A stretch of DNA of 8,226 nucleotides, taken from contig NZ_DASWPE010000073.1 in assembly GCF_036404135.1 (NCBI RefSeq), positions 1 through 8,226 of the forward strand, given 5' to 3'. This document shows positions 1 to 6,041 of this stretch, one piece after another. Each line of letters begins with the position of its first letter. The stretch's first letter is position 1. The notes beneath the pieces were generated by a model. It searched no databases. It was not told the origin of the DNA and saw nothing but the letters and a program-made list of their open reading frames with translations. This DNA is from Rhodopseudomonas_A sp036404135. Its GTDB lineage: Bacteria > Pseudomonadota > Alphaproteobacteria > Rhizobiales > Xanthobacteraceae. A program made the position numbers and the translations under genes.

Positions 1-1
1 C

Positions 2-112
2 CTGATCAGCGCTGGTAAGCCCAAAATGGTCGCCCTGATCGCCGTCGCCCGAAAGCTCCTCACCACCCTCAACGCAATCCTGCGGGACAATCAGCCATGG
101 CAAAACGCTTGA
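2..112 (+). CDS. IS110-family transposase, C-terminal end (partial at window start)
   Basis: The reading frame is open from the window edge and ends at TGA 110-112, giving 36 residues. They include AGKPKMVALIAVARKLLTTL followed by NAILRDNQPW. This ending is typical of IS110/IS116/IS902-family transposases, whose C-terminal transposase_20 region finishes with a GKPxKVALxAxxRKLL helix and a short 'NAxLRDxxPW' tail. These enzymes are DEDD-type recombinases that move the element without long terminal inverted repeats. The catalytic N-terminal domain lies outside the window, so it cannot be said whether the gene is intact. The end of the element should lie a short way after the stop codon. No boundary repeat is recognisable there, as is usual for this family. 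Confidence 0.85.
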   Translation: MISAGKPKMVALIAVARKLLTTLNAILRDNQPWQNA

Positions 113-135
113 CAACCAAGACAGTCGCTGAGGAA

Positions 136-319
136 CCCGGCTTAGCTCGCAGAGCGAAGCCGGGCGTCTCGAAGGATGGCCGCGGGCGTCTGGCGATCGC
201 GGGCTTGGCGGATCAGCGCGAACTCGCAGCCGCATCCTTCGAGGCCCTCGCTTCGCTCGGGCGCCTCAGGATGACGATTCTGGGGTTGCCGCAAGCGCGG
301 CTGGGCGCCTCGGGATGAC
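136..319. repeat. GC-rich intergenic repeat block with hairpins and a direct repeat
   Basis: This spacer between the transposase and the response regulator is non-coding and dense in symmetry. A perfect 8-base hairpin has arms CCCGGCTT (136-143) and AAGCCGGG (157-164). A 10-base inverted repeat, TCGAAGGATG (169-178) and CATCCTTCGA (233-242), spans about 55 bases. The right arm can also fold locally with GCCTCAGGATG (264-274). The 17-base unit GGGCGCCTCAGGATGAC (259-275) recurs at 303-319 with one mismatch. Blocks with 'CATCCTTCGAGGC...GCCTCAGGATG' symmetry are, from general knowledge, common dispersed intergenic elements in Bradyrhizobium and Rhodopseudomonas. Copy number in this genome cannot be seen here. 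The hairpins may also end transcription coming from either side. Confidence 0.6.
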
Positions 320-354
320 TCAGTGCAGGACGGTTGTGCGACCGATGCGGAGGG

Positions 355-729
355 TCAGACCGGCGCGGCCTTCAGCGTGCTGACCAACAGCTGCGCCAGG
401 GTCTCGATCTGGAACGGCTTCTGCAGCGCCGGGCGGTCGCGGTAGTCCTCCGGCACGCCCTGGGCGCCGTAGCCGGTGGCGAAGATGAACGGGCAATTGC
501 GCGCCTTCAAAAGGTCGGCGACCGGCGAGATCACCTTGCCATTGACGTTGACGTCGAGAATCGCGATGTCGAATTCGGTGGAACCGGCGAGCCGGATCGC
601 CTCGTTGATTTCGCCGGCCTCGGCGACGACGCGATAGCCGAGCTCTTCGAGCATGTCGGCGACCATCATCCGGATCATCGCCTCGTCCTCGACCAGAAAC
701 ACGGAGCCGGCCGGAGTCGTCGTCGCCAT
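355..729 (-). CDS. Single-domain response regulator (receiver only, FATGUY type)
   Basis: This 124-residue protein is a lone receiver (REC) domain with no output domain. The acidic pair is E14/D15 in VFLVEDE, the phospho-acceptor is D59 in AILDVNVNG, the conserved Thr is T85 in FATGYG, and the conserved Lys is K104 in LQKPF. The FATGY stretch and the Pro-x-Leu-x-Lys-Pro-Phe ending place it in the FATGUY subfamily of alphaproteobacterial receivers (Sma0114-like). Those proteins typically pair with HWE or HisKA_2 sensor kinases and act through protein-protein contact or as phosphate sinks. No kinase gene is in the window, so partner and target are unknown. The ATG start has a good Shine-Dalgarno sequence, AAGGA, 7 bases upstream on the minus strand. 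The gene is divergent from pcm. Confidence 0.9.
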   Translation of the reverse strand: MATTTPAGSVFLVEDEAMIRMMVADMLEELGYRVVAEAGEINEAIRLAGSTEFDIAILDVNVNGKVISPVADLLKARNCPFIFATGYGAQGVPEDYRDRPALQKPFQIETLAQLLVSTLKAAPV

Positions 730-948
730 ATGGATTTCCTTAACCCGAGACCTCAGCCGCGCTGAGCCAACGGTCCTGTGTCCGACGCAGTTGGAACACC
801 GACCAAAGTCGCAAATAAGGCCCTGTCACGCAATGTCAACTTTCTTCTGCGCCGGGCCTTAACGAGAGTTTCCGCAGTGCCCCTGAAAAGCTTGCTAAGT
901 TCCTGGCGCGGAACAAGATGTGCCGCCCGTCCAGCACGAGAGAGCGCC
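730..948. promoter_or_regulatory. Divergent intergenic region between response regulator and pcm
   Basis: This 219-base spacer must carry the start signals for both divergent genes unless pcm is read from within its own upstream stretch. A perfect 8-base inverted repeat, TAAGGCCC (816-823) and GGGCCTTA (854-861), brackets 30 bases. It could be an operator or simply another small palindrome. The pcm frame stays open back to about 778, but that stretch does not resemble any part of the methyltransferase family and is treated as non-coding. No convincing -35/-10 pair or general-stress (EcfG-type GGAAC...CGTT) promoter was found by eye. Confidence 0.35.
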
Positions 949-1599
949 ATGCCCGCCGCACCGCCGCCGCCCGAAAAGATGATGTTCCAGCTCAGCCTGC
1001 GGCGCCGCGGCATCAGCGATCAGGCGGTGCTGCGGGCGATGGACGAAGTGCCGCGCGACGCCTTTGTCGAGCCGGAGCTGCGCGACGAGGCCTGGCGCGA
1101 CACCGCGCTGCCGATCGCCTGCGGCCAGACCATCAGCCAGCCCTTCGTGGTGGCCTATATGACCGAGCAGCTGCAATTGCGCCCGGAGCACCGGGTGCTC
1201 GAGATCGGCACTGGATCGGGCTACCAGGCGGCGATCCTGTCGCGGCTGAGCCGTTCGGTGCTGACGCTGGAGCGCTTCAAGACCCTGGCCGAGCGCGCCC
1301 GCGCCAGGCTCAGCGCGCTGCATTGCGACAATGTCGAGGTTGTGGTCGGCGACGGCTTCGCGGTGCCGGCCTCTGCCGGGCTGTTCGACCGCATCATGGT
1401 CACCGCGGCGATGGAGGCGGTGCCGGAGACGCTGATCGCAAGGCTCGACCGCGACGGCGTGCTGATCGCGCCGGTCGGGCCGCGCGATGGCACCCAGACC
1501 TTGCTGCGGATCCGCAACGCTCCGGGCGGGATCGAACGCAAGGAGCTGGTCGCGGTGCGCTTCGTGCCGGCGCTGCCGGGGCTGGCGCGCGAGCTGTAG
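949..1599 (+). CDS. pcm: Protein-L-isoaspartate O-methyltransferase
   Basis: The enzyme uses S-adenosylmethionine to methylate abnormal L-isoaspartyl residues, starting repair of aged proteins in the cytoplasm. From the ATG at 949 the protein is 216 residues, the usual PCMT length. The family signature GQTISQP is at residues 59-65, with S63 at the catalytic serine position. The SAM-binding motif VLEIGTGSGYQAA is at about 83-95. An acidic strand-2 end (LTLE) and the GDG motif follow. The frame extends upstream to 778, but the extra 57 residues are basic and low-complexity and lack family similarity. A weak GAGAG Shine-Dalgarno sequence lies before 949. Downstream is the nlpD-like gene, 137 bases away, matching the pcm-nlpD order of many proteobacteria. 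The surE gene often found just upstream is not here. Confidence 0.93.
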   Translation: MPAAPPPPEKMMFQLSLRRRGISDQAVLRAMDEVPRDAFVEPELRDEAWRDTALPIACGQTISQPFVVAYMTEQLQLRPEHRVLEIGTGSGYQAAILSRLSRSVLTLERFKTLAERARARLSALHCDNVEVVVGDGFAVPASAGLFDRIMVTAAMEAVPETLIARLDRDGVLIAPVGPRDGTQTLLRIRNAPGGIERKELVAVRFVPALPGLAREL

Positions 1600-1665
1600 C
1601 GGCCCCGCGGAAAATCCCCGGATGTTAACGGTTGCACCGCCGCGGCGAAGTTTTCGACGGCAGGG

Positions 1666-1681
1666 TTAAACGCTTGGTAAC
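1666..1681 (+). promoter_or_regulatory. Possible CtrA-type half-site pair upstream of nlpD-like gene
   Basis: The sequence TTAA-N7-GTAAC (TTAA 1666-1669, GTAAC 1677-1681) differs by one base from the alphaproteobacterial CtrA consensus TTAA-N7-TTAAC. It lies 56 bases before the start codon of a gene likely to act in cell-wall remodelling, a class that CtrA controls in relatives such as Caulobacter. A single near-match this short can occur by chance, so this is only a candidate. Confidence 0.25.
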
Positions 1682-1736
1682 TGAACGGGTGGTTTACTCA
1701 AAAGGTAAAGTTCTGTTGCGTAAAGAGTGAGTAACC

Positions 1737-3158
1737 ATGTCCCGCGTCCTCGAGTTGCTTTGCTCGCGTCGCGCCCCGCAAGTTGCGGCGCTGGCGTTGA
1801 TGTCCGTCGGTTTCACTGGCTGCAGCGCGGACATGCAGACGCGTCTGGCGCAGGATCCGTTCGCGCAGCGGGAGGCCACCGGCTCGGTGGCCCAGCAGGC
1901 GCCGCGGGAGTTGCCGCAATATTCCCGGCCGCAATATCAGCAGCAGCAGCCGCAATACCAGTCGCAGGCGCTGCCGCCGCCGATCGCGGCGCCGCAATCC
2001 TATCCCAGCGCGCCGGCCGCGCGGAGTTATCCGAGCGCCAATGCCGGGGTGTCCGGGGGCGGGCGCGGGGTGGCGTCCTACGCGCCGCCGAGTGCTGCGG
2101 CGTCCGACATCGTCACCGGCTCCGCTGCGCCGCGTTCGGTCGCGGCCAAGCCCGCGTCGCGCGGCACCACCATCATCGTCGGCACCAGCGATTCTCTCGA
2201 AACGCTGGCGCGGCGCTATAACGTCTCCACCGCGGAAATCCTGCAGGCCAACGGCTACAAGGGGCCGCGGGCGCTGTCGCCCGGCCAGCAGCTGATTATC
2301 CCGACCCGCGCCACCTCGGCGTTGGCGGCCCCCGCCGCAGCGCCGCCGATGGCCGCGCCGGCCACCCGTCCGGCGATGGTCGCCGCGGCGGCGCCGAGCG
2401 TGCATGTGGTCAATCCCGGCGACAGCCTGATGAGCATCGCGCGGCGCAATCATTTGCCGGTCGCCGAATTGGCGCGGGCCAACGGATTGGCGCCGAACGC
2501 GCCGCTGAAGATCGGCATGAAGCTCAGCGTGCCGAGCGGCCGCAGCGCCGAGGTCGCCGCCACGCCGGCGGTTGCCGCACCCGCCGCGCCGGTCGCGGTT
2601 GCCGCTGCGGCGCCGGCGCCGGTTGCTGCCCCGGCGCCCACCGCGGCGCCGATCCGGATGGCCGCGGCGCTGCCGGCCGAGCCCGCGCAAAAGGTGCGGC
2701 TCGCCAGCGCCACCGCGACGCCGGCCGAGACCGCCGCCCCGGAAGCCCCGGTGAAAGCCGCGGAGGCCACCGGCGCGCTGCCGACCTTCCGCTGGCCGGT
2801 GCGCGGCCGGGTGATCACCAGCTACGGCGCCAAGACCAACGGCAAGCAAAACGATGGCATCAACGTCGCGGTGCCCGAAGGCACCCCGATCAAGGCCGCC
2901 GAGGACGGCGTGGTGGCTTACTCCGGCAACGAGCTGAAGGGCTACGGCAACCTGGTGCTGGTGCGGCATTCCAACGGCTACGTCACCGCCTATGCCCATG
3001 CCAGCGAGCTGATGGTGAAGCGCGGCGAAACCATCAAGCGCGGCCAGACCATCGCCAAGTCCGGGCAGTCCGGCGAGGTCGGCTCGCCGCAGCTGCACTT
3101 CGAGATCCGCAAGGGCTCGTCGCCGGTCGATCCGCTGCAGTTCCTCAACGGCGCGTAA
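1737..3158 (+). CDS. nlpD: NlpD-like LysM/LytM lipoprotein, degenerate M23 peptidase domain
   Basis: This 473-residue envelope protein is probably a regulator of cell-wall amidases during cell division, by analogy with NlpD and DipM. The N-terminus has a hydrophobic stretch ending in GFTGC, a near-lipobox with C29 as lipid-attachment site. A Pro/Gln/Tyr-rich linker (about 53-82) precedes two LysM peptidoglycan-binding domains (about 145-189 and 222-266). An Ala/Pro linker (about 267-347) leads to the M23/LytM domain (about 351-470). In that domain the first zinc-binding His and Asp (HxGxD) are replaced by N372 and N376. The first His of the HxH motif is Q452, while H421 and H454 remain. This loss predicts no peptidase activity, as in E. 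coli NlpD. The segment GYGNLVLVRHSNGYVTAYAH is very NlpD-like. Its place after pcm supports the call. Translation starts at ATG 1737 with only a weak ribosome binding site. Confidence 0.85.
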   Translation: MSRVLELLCSRRAPQVAALALMSVGFTGCSADMQTRLAQDPFAQREATGSVAQQAPRELPQYSRPQYQQQQPQYQSQALPPPIAAPQSYPSAPAARSYPSANAGVSGGGRGVASYAPPSAAASDIVTGSAAPRSVAAKPASRGTTIIVGTSDSLETLARRYNVSTAEILQANGYKGPRALSPGQQLIIPTRATSALAAPAAAPPMAAPATRPAMVAAAAPSVHVVNPGDSLMSIARRNHLPVAELARANGLAPNAPLKIGMKLSVPSGRSAEVAATPAVAAPAAPVAVAAAAPAPVAAPAPTAAPIRMAAALPAEPAQKVRLASATATPAETAAPEAPVKAAEATGALPTFRWPVRGRVITSYGAKTNGKQNDGINVAVPEGTPIKAAEDGVVAYSGNELKGYGNLVLVRHSNGYVTAYAHASELMVKRGETIKRGQTIAKSGQSGEVGSPQLHFEIRKGSSPVDPLQFLNGA

Positions 3159-3175
3159 CGCCGTCCGCCAAGCCG

Positions 3176-3312
3176 GTCATTCCGGGGCGCGAGGCCGCAA
3201 GGCCGAGCGAACCCGGAATCTCGCAAAGCGACCAACTCTTGAACCGACGCTTGCGCTCGCAGCAAGATTCCGGGTTCGCTCACCGCTGGCGCGGTTCGCG
3301 CCCCGGAATGAC
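3176..3312. repeat. Nested perfect palindromic intergenic element
   Basis: This element of about 137 bases fills most of the space between the nlpD-like gene and the convergent DUF1232 gene. The outer arms GTCATTCCGGGGCGCGA (3176-3192) and its exact complement (3296-3312) are 17 bases each. Inside lie a second perfect pair of 15 bases, GCGAACCCGGAATCT (3207-3221) and its complement (3265-3279). As RNA it would form a long interrupted hairpin. The 'CATTCCGGG' core also recurs within each arm as CCCGGAAT. Elements of this look are scattered between genes in Bradyrhizobium-group genomes (general knowledge). Lying between converging genes, it may serve as a bidirectional transcription stop, though no T-run follows. 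It could equally be a non-autonomous mobile repeat (MITE- or REP-like). Confidence 0.8.
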
Positions 3313-3387
3313 GGCGTTGCAGCGGACCGCGGTGAGTTCGCTCAAGCACGCTGCGCCGCCTTACAAACACGCTGATCCAAAACCGCG

Positions 3388-3780
3388 CTACTCGCCTTCG
3401 GCGACGTCCCCGCTGTGATCCAGCCCCCGCGCCATCGCGGCGCGGGCGGCGGCGCGGTGCTCCGGCGTGATGTGGCTCGCCACCATGCGGATCGCGGTCG
3501 CCAGAATCGCCGCGTCGTCGGTGAAGCCGAGCAGCGGCAGCATGTCGGGAATGAAATCGAACGGCAGGATGAAATAGGCGATGGCGCCGAGCAGCGCCGC
3601 CTGGACGTGGCGTGGGGTCTTGCGGTCGAACGCGCAGTAATACGCCGCCAGAAGATCCTCGGCGAACGGCAGCCGCACCGCCAGATGCTTCAGCTTCTGC
3701 CAGAACCGCCGGCGCACGCTGTCGGGATCCCGCGCCAGCCGGTCGGCCGGTTCATAGCCCACGCTATGGTCAGAACTCAT
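3388..3780 (-). CDS. YkvA family (DUF1232) protein
   Basis: This 130-residue protein carries the DUF1232/YkvA signature Y-F-I-L-P-F-D-F-I-P-D at residues 69-79, followed by LLGFTDDAAIL (83-93). The family is widespread and of unknown function. The hydrophobic stretch at about 61-95 may touch or enter the membrane. The N-terminal 35 residues are charged and the C-terminus is acidic. The start is placed at the ATG at 3780 because GAGGTGG (3784-3790) then sits at a good ribosome-binding distance. The adjacent ATG at 3783 is too close, and an in-frame TTG at 3792 is less likely. It lies 69 bases downstream of phhB on the same strand and may be co-transcribed with it. No functional link between the two is known to me. 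Confidence 0.85.
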   Translation of the reverse strand: MSSDHSVGYEPADRLARDPDSVRRRFWQKLKHLAVRLPFAEDLLAAYYCAFDRKTPRHVQAALLGAIAYFILPFDFIPDMLPLLGFTDDAAILATAIRMVASHITPEHRAAARAAMARGLDHSGDVAEGE

Positions 3781-3783
3781 CAT

Positions 3784-3790
3784 CCACCTC
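3784..3790 (-). promoter_or_regulatory. Ribosome binding site of the DUF1232 gene
   Basis: Read on the minus strand this is GAGGTGG, followed directly by two tandem ATG codons. The spacing favours the second ATG (3780-3778) and decides the start chosen for the gene. Confidence 0.6.
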
Positions 3791-3849
3791 AAGCCGCAAC
3801 CGGCGGCACTGGTTCCTGCTGGATGTAGGAAGCAGGCCGGCGGATTGCA

Positions 3850-4155
3850 TCAGCGCGGCGACAATTGCGCGGCGATGGCGTTCATTGCTTTGGCGAGCGC
3901 GATGTCGCGCGCGGTGACGCCGCCGGCGTCGTGGGTGCTGAGCACCACCTCCACGGTCTTGTAGACGTTGCGCCATTCCGGGTGGTGGTCGGATTTCTCG
4001 GCGACCAGCGCCACCCTCGCCATGAAGCCGAACGCCTCGTTGAAATCCTTGAAGCTGAAATCGCGCGCGATCGCCTCGCGGCCCTCGACCGCGCGCCAGC
4101 CGGGCAGTTCGCGCAGCGCCGCCTGCCGCGCCTCGTCCGATAGCCGTTCCACCAT
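3850..4155 (-). CDS. phhB: Pterin-4a-carbinolamine dehydratase (PCD/DCoH)
   Basis: The enzyme dehydrates 4a-hydroxytetrahydrobiopterin so that the pterin cofactor of aromatic amino acid hydroxylases can be recycled. The 101-residue length is typical of the family. The active-site motif EKSDHHPEWRNVY is at residues 53-65, with H57/H58, and continues to the third conserved histidine in LSTHDAGGVTARD (H75 in 72-84). The early FxF...F pattern (RDFSFKDFNEAF, 31-42) is also typical. The start at 4155 has an excellent Shine-Dalgarno sequence, GGGAGG (4161-4166), 5 bases upstream. Longer in-frame extensions to 4287 lack family similarity. No phenylalanine hydroxylase gene (phhA) is in the window, so the physiological partner is uncertain. 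Many bacteria carry PCD homologues without phhA alongside. Confidence 0.92.
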   Translation of the reverse strand: MVERLSDEARQAALRELPGWRAVEGREAIARDFSFKDFNEAFGFMARVALVAEKSDHHPEWRNVYKTVEVVLSTHDAGGVTARDIALAKAMNAIAAQLSPR

Positions 4156-4238
4156 GTCGACCTCCCGCTTCACAGCATGTTGACCCTGCCCAGCCGCGAC
4201 CGCCAGCCGATCCGTGCCACAATGCGGCGGCAAAGCCG

Positions 4239-4258
4239 GGTTAGTGATCACAGTAACC
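4239..4258. promoter_or_regulatory. Dyad-symmetric candidate operator between phhB and the TAXI gene
   Basis: The sequence GGTTAGTGATCACAGTAACC has matching ends GGTTA (4239-4243) and TAACC (4254-4258) around the perfect 8-base palindrome GTGATCAC (4244-4251), which sits slightly off centre. It lies in the 168-base divergent spacer, about 83 bases before phhB and 65 bases before the TAXI gene. That is a plausible place for a repressor or activator shared by both genes. No cognate regulator is in the window. Confidence 0.3.
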
Positions 4259-4323
4259 ATGTGCATGAGCCCCGGCCAGGCGTGCAAGGAATTCGCTACG
4301 ATCTTGATTTAACCAGGCGCACA

Positions 4324-5781
4324 ATGAGTTCCAGCCTCGAACGATTGTTTTCCAGACAGATCGTGGATGGCCCTGACCTGGTGGGACCCGCGGTGCAATC
4401 GGTTTCGCATTCCCGACGACAAAAGCTGGCCTTCGTGGTGCTGGCCGCGATTCTTGCGGTGGTCGGCACCGGTGCCGCCGCCTATTACTTCGCGATGCGG
4501 CCGGAGACGCTGCGGATCGCGGTCGGGCCGCAGAATTCCGACGACGTCCGGGTGGTGCAGGCGCTGACGCAAGCGTTCTCGCGCGAGCATAATTCGGTGC
4601 GGCTGCGGCCGGTGTTGACCGACGGCGCGCTCGGCAGCGCCAGCGCGCTGGCCGACGGCAAGGCCGACCTCGCGGTGATCCGCGGCGACCTCGATGTTCC
4701 GAAGAGCGCCCAGGCGGTCGCGGTGCTGCGCAAGAACGTCGTGGTGCTGTGGGTGCCGGCCAAGCCCAAATCCGACTCCAAGGCCAAGAAGGGCGCCGCC
4801 AAGATCACCAAGATCGTGCAGCTCGCCGGCAAGCGGGTCGGGATCATCGGCCGCACCCAGGCCAATGTGAACCTGCTGAAGGTGGTGCTGCAGCAATACG
4901 GCGTCGATCCGGCCAAGGTCGACATCGTGCAGTTTTCCACCAACGAGATCGCCGAGGCGATCAAGGACCAGAAGGTCGACGCCTTCCTGGCCGCAGGCCC
5001 GGTCAACAGCAAGATCACCGCCGACGCCATCGCCGCCTCGACCCGCGAAGGCGGCGCGCCGACGTTTCTGGCGATCGATTCCGCCGAGGCGATCGCACAG
5101 AACCATCCGATGTACGAAGCCTCGGAAATTCCCGCCGGCGTGTTCGGCGGCGCGCCGGCGCGGCCCGACGACGAGGTCAAGACCATCAGCTTCTCGCACC
5201 ATATCGTGGCGCGCAAGGATCTGTCCGAACACGTCGTCTCGGCGTTCACCCGGCAATTATTCGCGATCCGCCAGACCGTGATGAACGACTTCCCGCTGGC
5301 GGCGAAGATCGAAACCCCGGATACCGACAAGGACGCCGCGATCCCGGTGCATCCCGGCGCCGCGGCCTATGTCGACGGCGAGGAGAAGACTTTCCTCGAC
5401 CGCTACAGCGATTACATTTGGTGGTCGTTGATGGGCGCCTCGGCGCTGGGCTCGATCGGCGCCTGGTTCGCCGGCTATCTGCGCAAGGACGAGCGCACCA
5501 ACAATTCGTCGCTGCGCGAGCGGCTGCTCGACATGATCGCGATGGCGCGGAAAAGCGATTCGGTCGACCAGCTCGACGCCATGCAGGCCGAGGCCGACAC
5601 CATCCTGCGCGATACCCTGAGCTGTTTCGAGAACGGCGCGATCGAGGAGGGCACCCTGACCGCCTTCAACATCGCGCTGGAGCAGTTCCACAACGCGGTG
5701 GCCGACCGCAAGGCGCTGCTCGCGGCGGCGCCGCCGAGCCCGCCGCGCGCCAATGTGCAACTGCTGGCGGGCGGCGGCTGA
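4324..5781 (+). CDS. Membrane-anchored TAXI-family TRAP transporter solute-binding protein
   Basis: This 485-residue protein matches the TAXI group of TRAP substrate-binding proteins (NMT1-like periplasmic fold). The binding domain runs from about residue 61 (TLRIAVGPQNSDD) through GALGSASALADGKADLAVIR, LAGKRVGIIGRTQANVNLL and KDQKVDAFLAAG to about 355. Unlike secreted or lipid-anchored binding proteins it has two predicted membrane helices, 35-57 (LAFVVLAAILAVVG and on) and 364-386 (YIWWSLMGASALGSIGAWFA). A C-terminal tail of about 99 residues is helical, charged and presumably cytoplasmic. The start at ATG 4324 was chosen because upstream in-frame codons run through the intergenic region back towards phhB. 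The ribosome binding site is weak. No DctQ/DctM-like permease is adjacent, so it is an orphan. Substrate unknown. Confidence 0.85.
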   Translation: MSSSLERLFSRQIVDGPDLVGPAVQSVSHSRRQKLAFVVLAAILAVVGTGAAAYYFAMRPETLRIAVGPQNSDDVRVVQALTQAFSREHNSVRLRPVLTDGALGSASALADGKADLAVIRGDLDVPKSAQAVAVLRKNVVVLWVPAKPKSDSKAKKGAAKITKIVQLAGKRVGIIGRTQANVNLLKVVLQQYGVDPAKVDIVQFSTNEIAEAIKDQKVDAFLAAGPVNSKITADAIAASTREGGAPTFLAIDSAEAIAQNHPMYEASEIPAGVFGGAPARPDDEVKTISFSHHIVARKDLSEHVVSAFTRQLFAIRQTVMNDFPLAAKIETPDTDKDAAIPVHPGAAAYVDGEEKTFLDRYSDYIWWSLMGASALGSIGAWFAGYLRKDERTNNSSLRERLLDMIAMARKSDSVDQLDAMQAEADTILRDTLSCFENGAIEEGTLTAFNIALEQFHNAVADRKALLAAAPPSPPRANVQLLAGGG

Positions 5782-5962
5782 TAACGCTGGGGCGGCCGGT
5801 GGGCGCCGCGATCGCGGTGCGCGGCCGAGAAAATCCCGCCGCGCGCCGGATTTTGCGGCACTGAGCGGGGATTGCCGGCCCACGGCGCGGGCAAGCCGCC
5901 GCTCGTGCCGCCGCAGGGCGCGCGAAAAATGCCGATGAGCCGCCGAAAAGCCGACGTCCTCA

Positions 5963-5990
5963 TTGTTTTTTGCCGATTTTCGACTATATT
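5963..5990 (+). promoter_or_regulatory. Candidate sigma-70-type promoter
   Basis: TTGTTT (5963-5968) and TATATT (5985-5990) are separated by 16 bases in a locally AT-rich stretch, unlike the GC-rich surroundings. A start of transcription near 5998 would give a transcript that meets the terminator at 6011-6041 within about 45 bases. It is the best promoter match upstream of typA. A palindrome TTGCGTCGCAA (5989-5999) overlaps the expected start point. Confidence 0.45.
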
Positions 5991-6010
5991 GCGTCGCAAC
6001 GCGTGCGAGT

Positions 6011-6041
6011 GCCCGGCCCCTTTTGGCCGGGCTTGCTTTTT
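6011..6041 (+). terminator. Intrinsic terminator upstream of typA (possible attenuator)
   Basis: A perfect 8-base GC stem, GCCCGGCC (6011-6018) and GGCCGGGC (6025-6032), encloses a 6-base loop and is followed by TTGCTTTTT. This is a classic Rho-independent terminator. It lies downstream of the candidate promoter and 135 bases before typA. It either ends the upstream transcript or a very short RNA, or controls read-through into typA. Confidence 0.8.

Noticed and set aside
97..318. 73-codon open frame after the IS110 transposase
   Set aside because: It overlaps the transposase end in another frame and consists of the repeat block; no protein features are seen.
334..765. Plus-strand open frame opposite the response regulator
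   Set aside because: Antisense shadow of a receiver domain with all key residues intact.
778..948. N-terminal extension of pcm to a start at 778
   Set aside because: It would make the enzyme 57 residues longer than the family, with basic, unconserved sequence; the ATG at 949 gives the normal length.
1698..3098. Long minus-strand open frame (466 codons) opposite the nlpD-like gene
   Set aside because: Arg/Gly-rich low-complexity shadow of a gene with clear LysM and LytM domains on the plus strand.
4156..4287. Longer N-terminus for phhB and for the TAXI gene across the divergent spacer
   Set aside because: Both extensions would overlap each other and lack family similarity; the phhB start at 4155 has a strong ribosome binding site.
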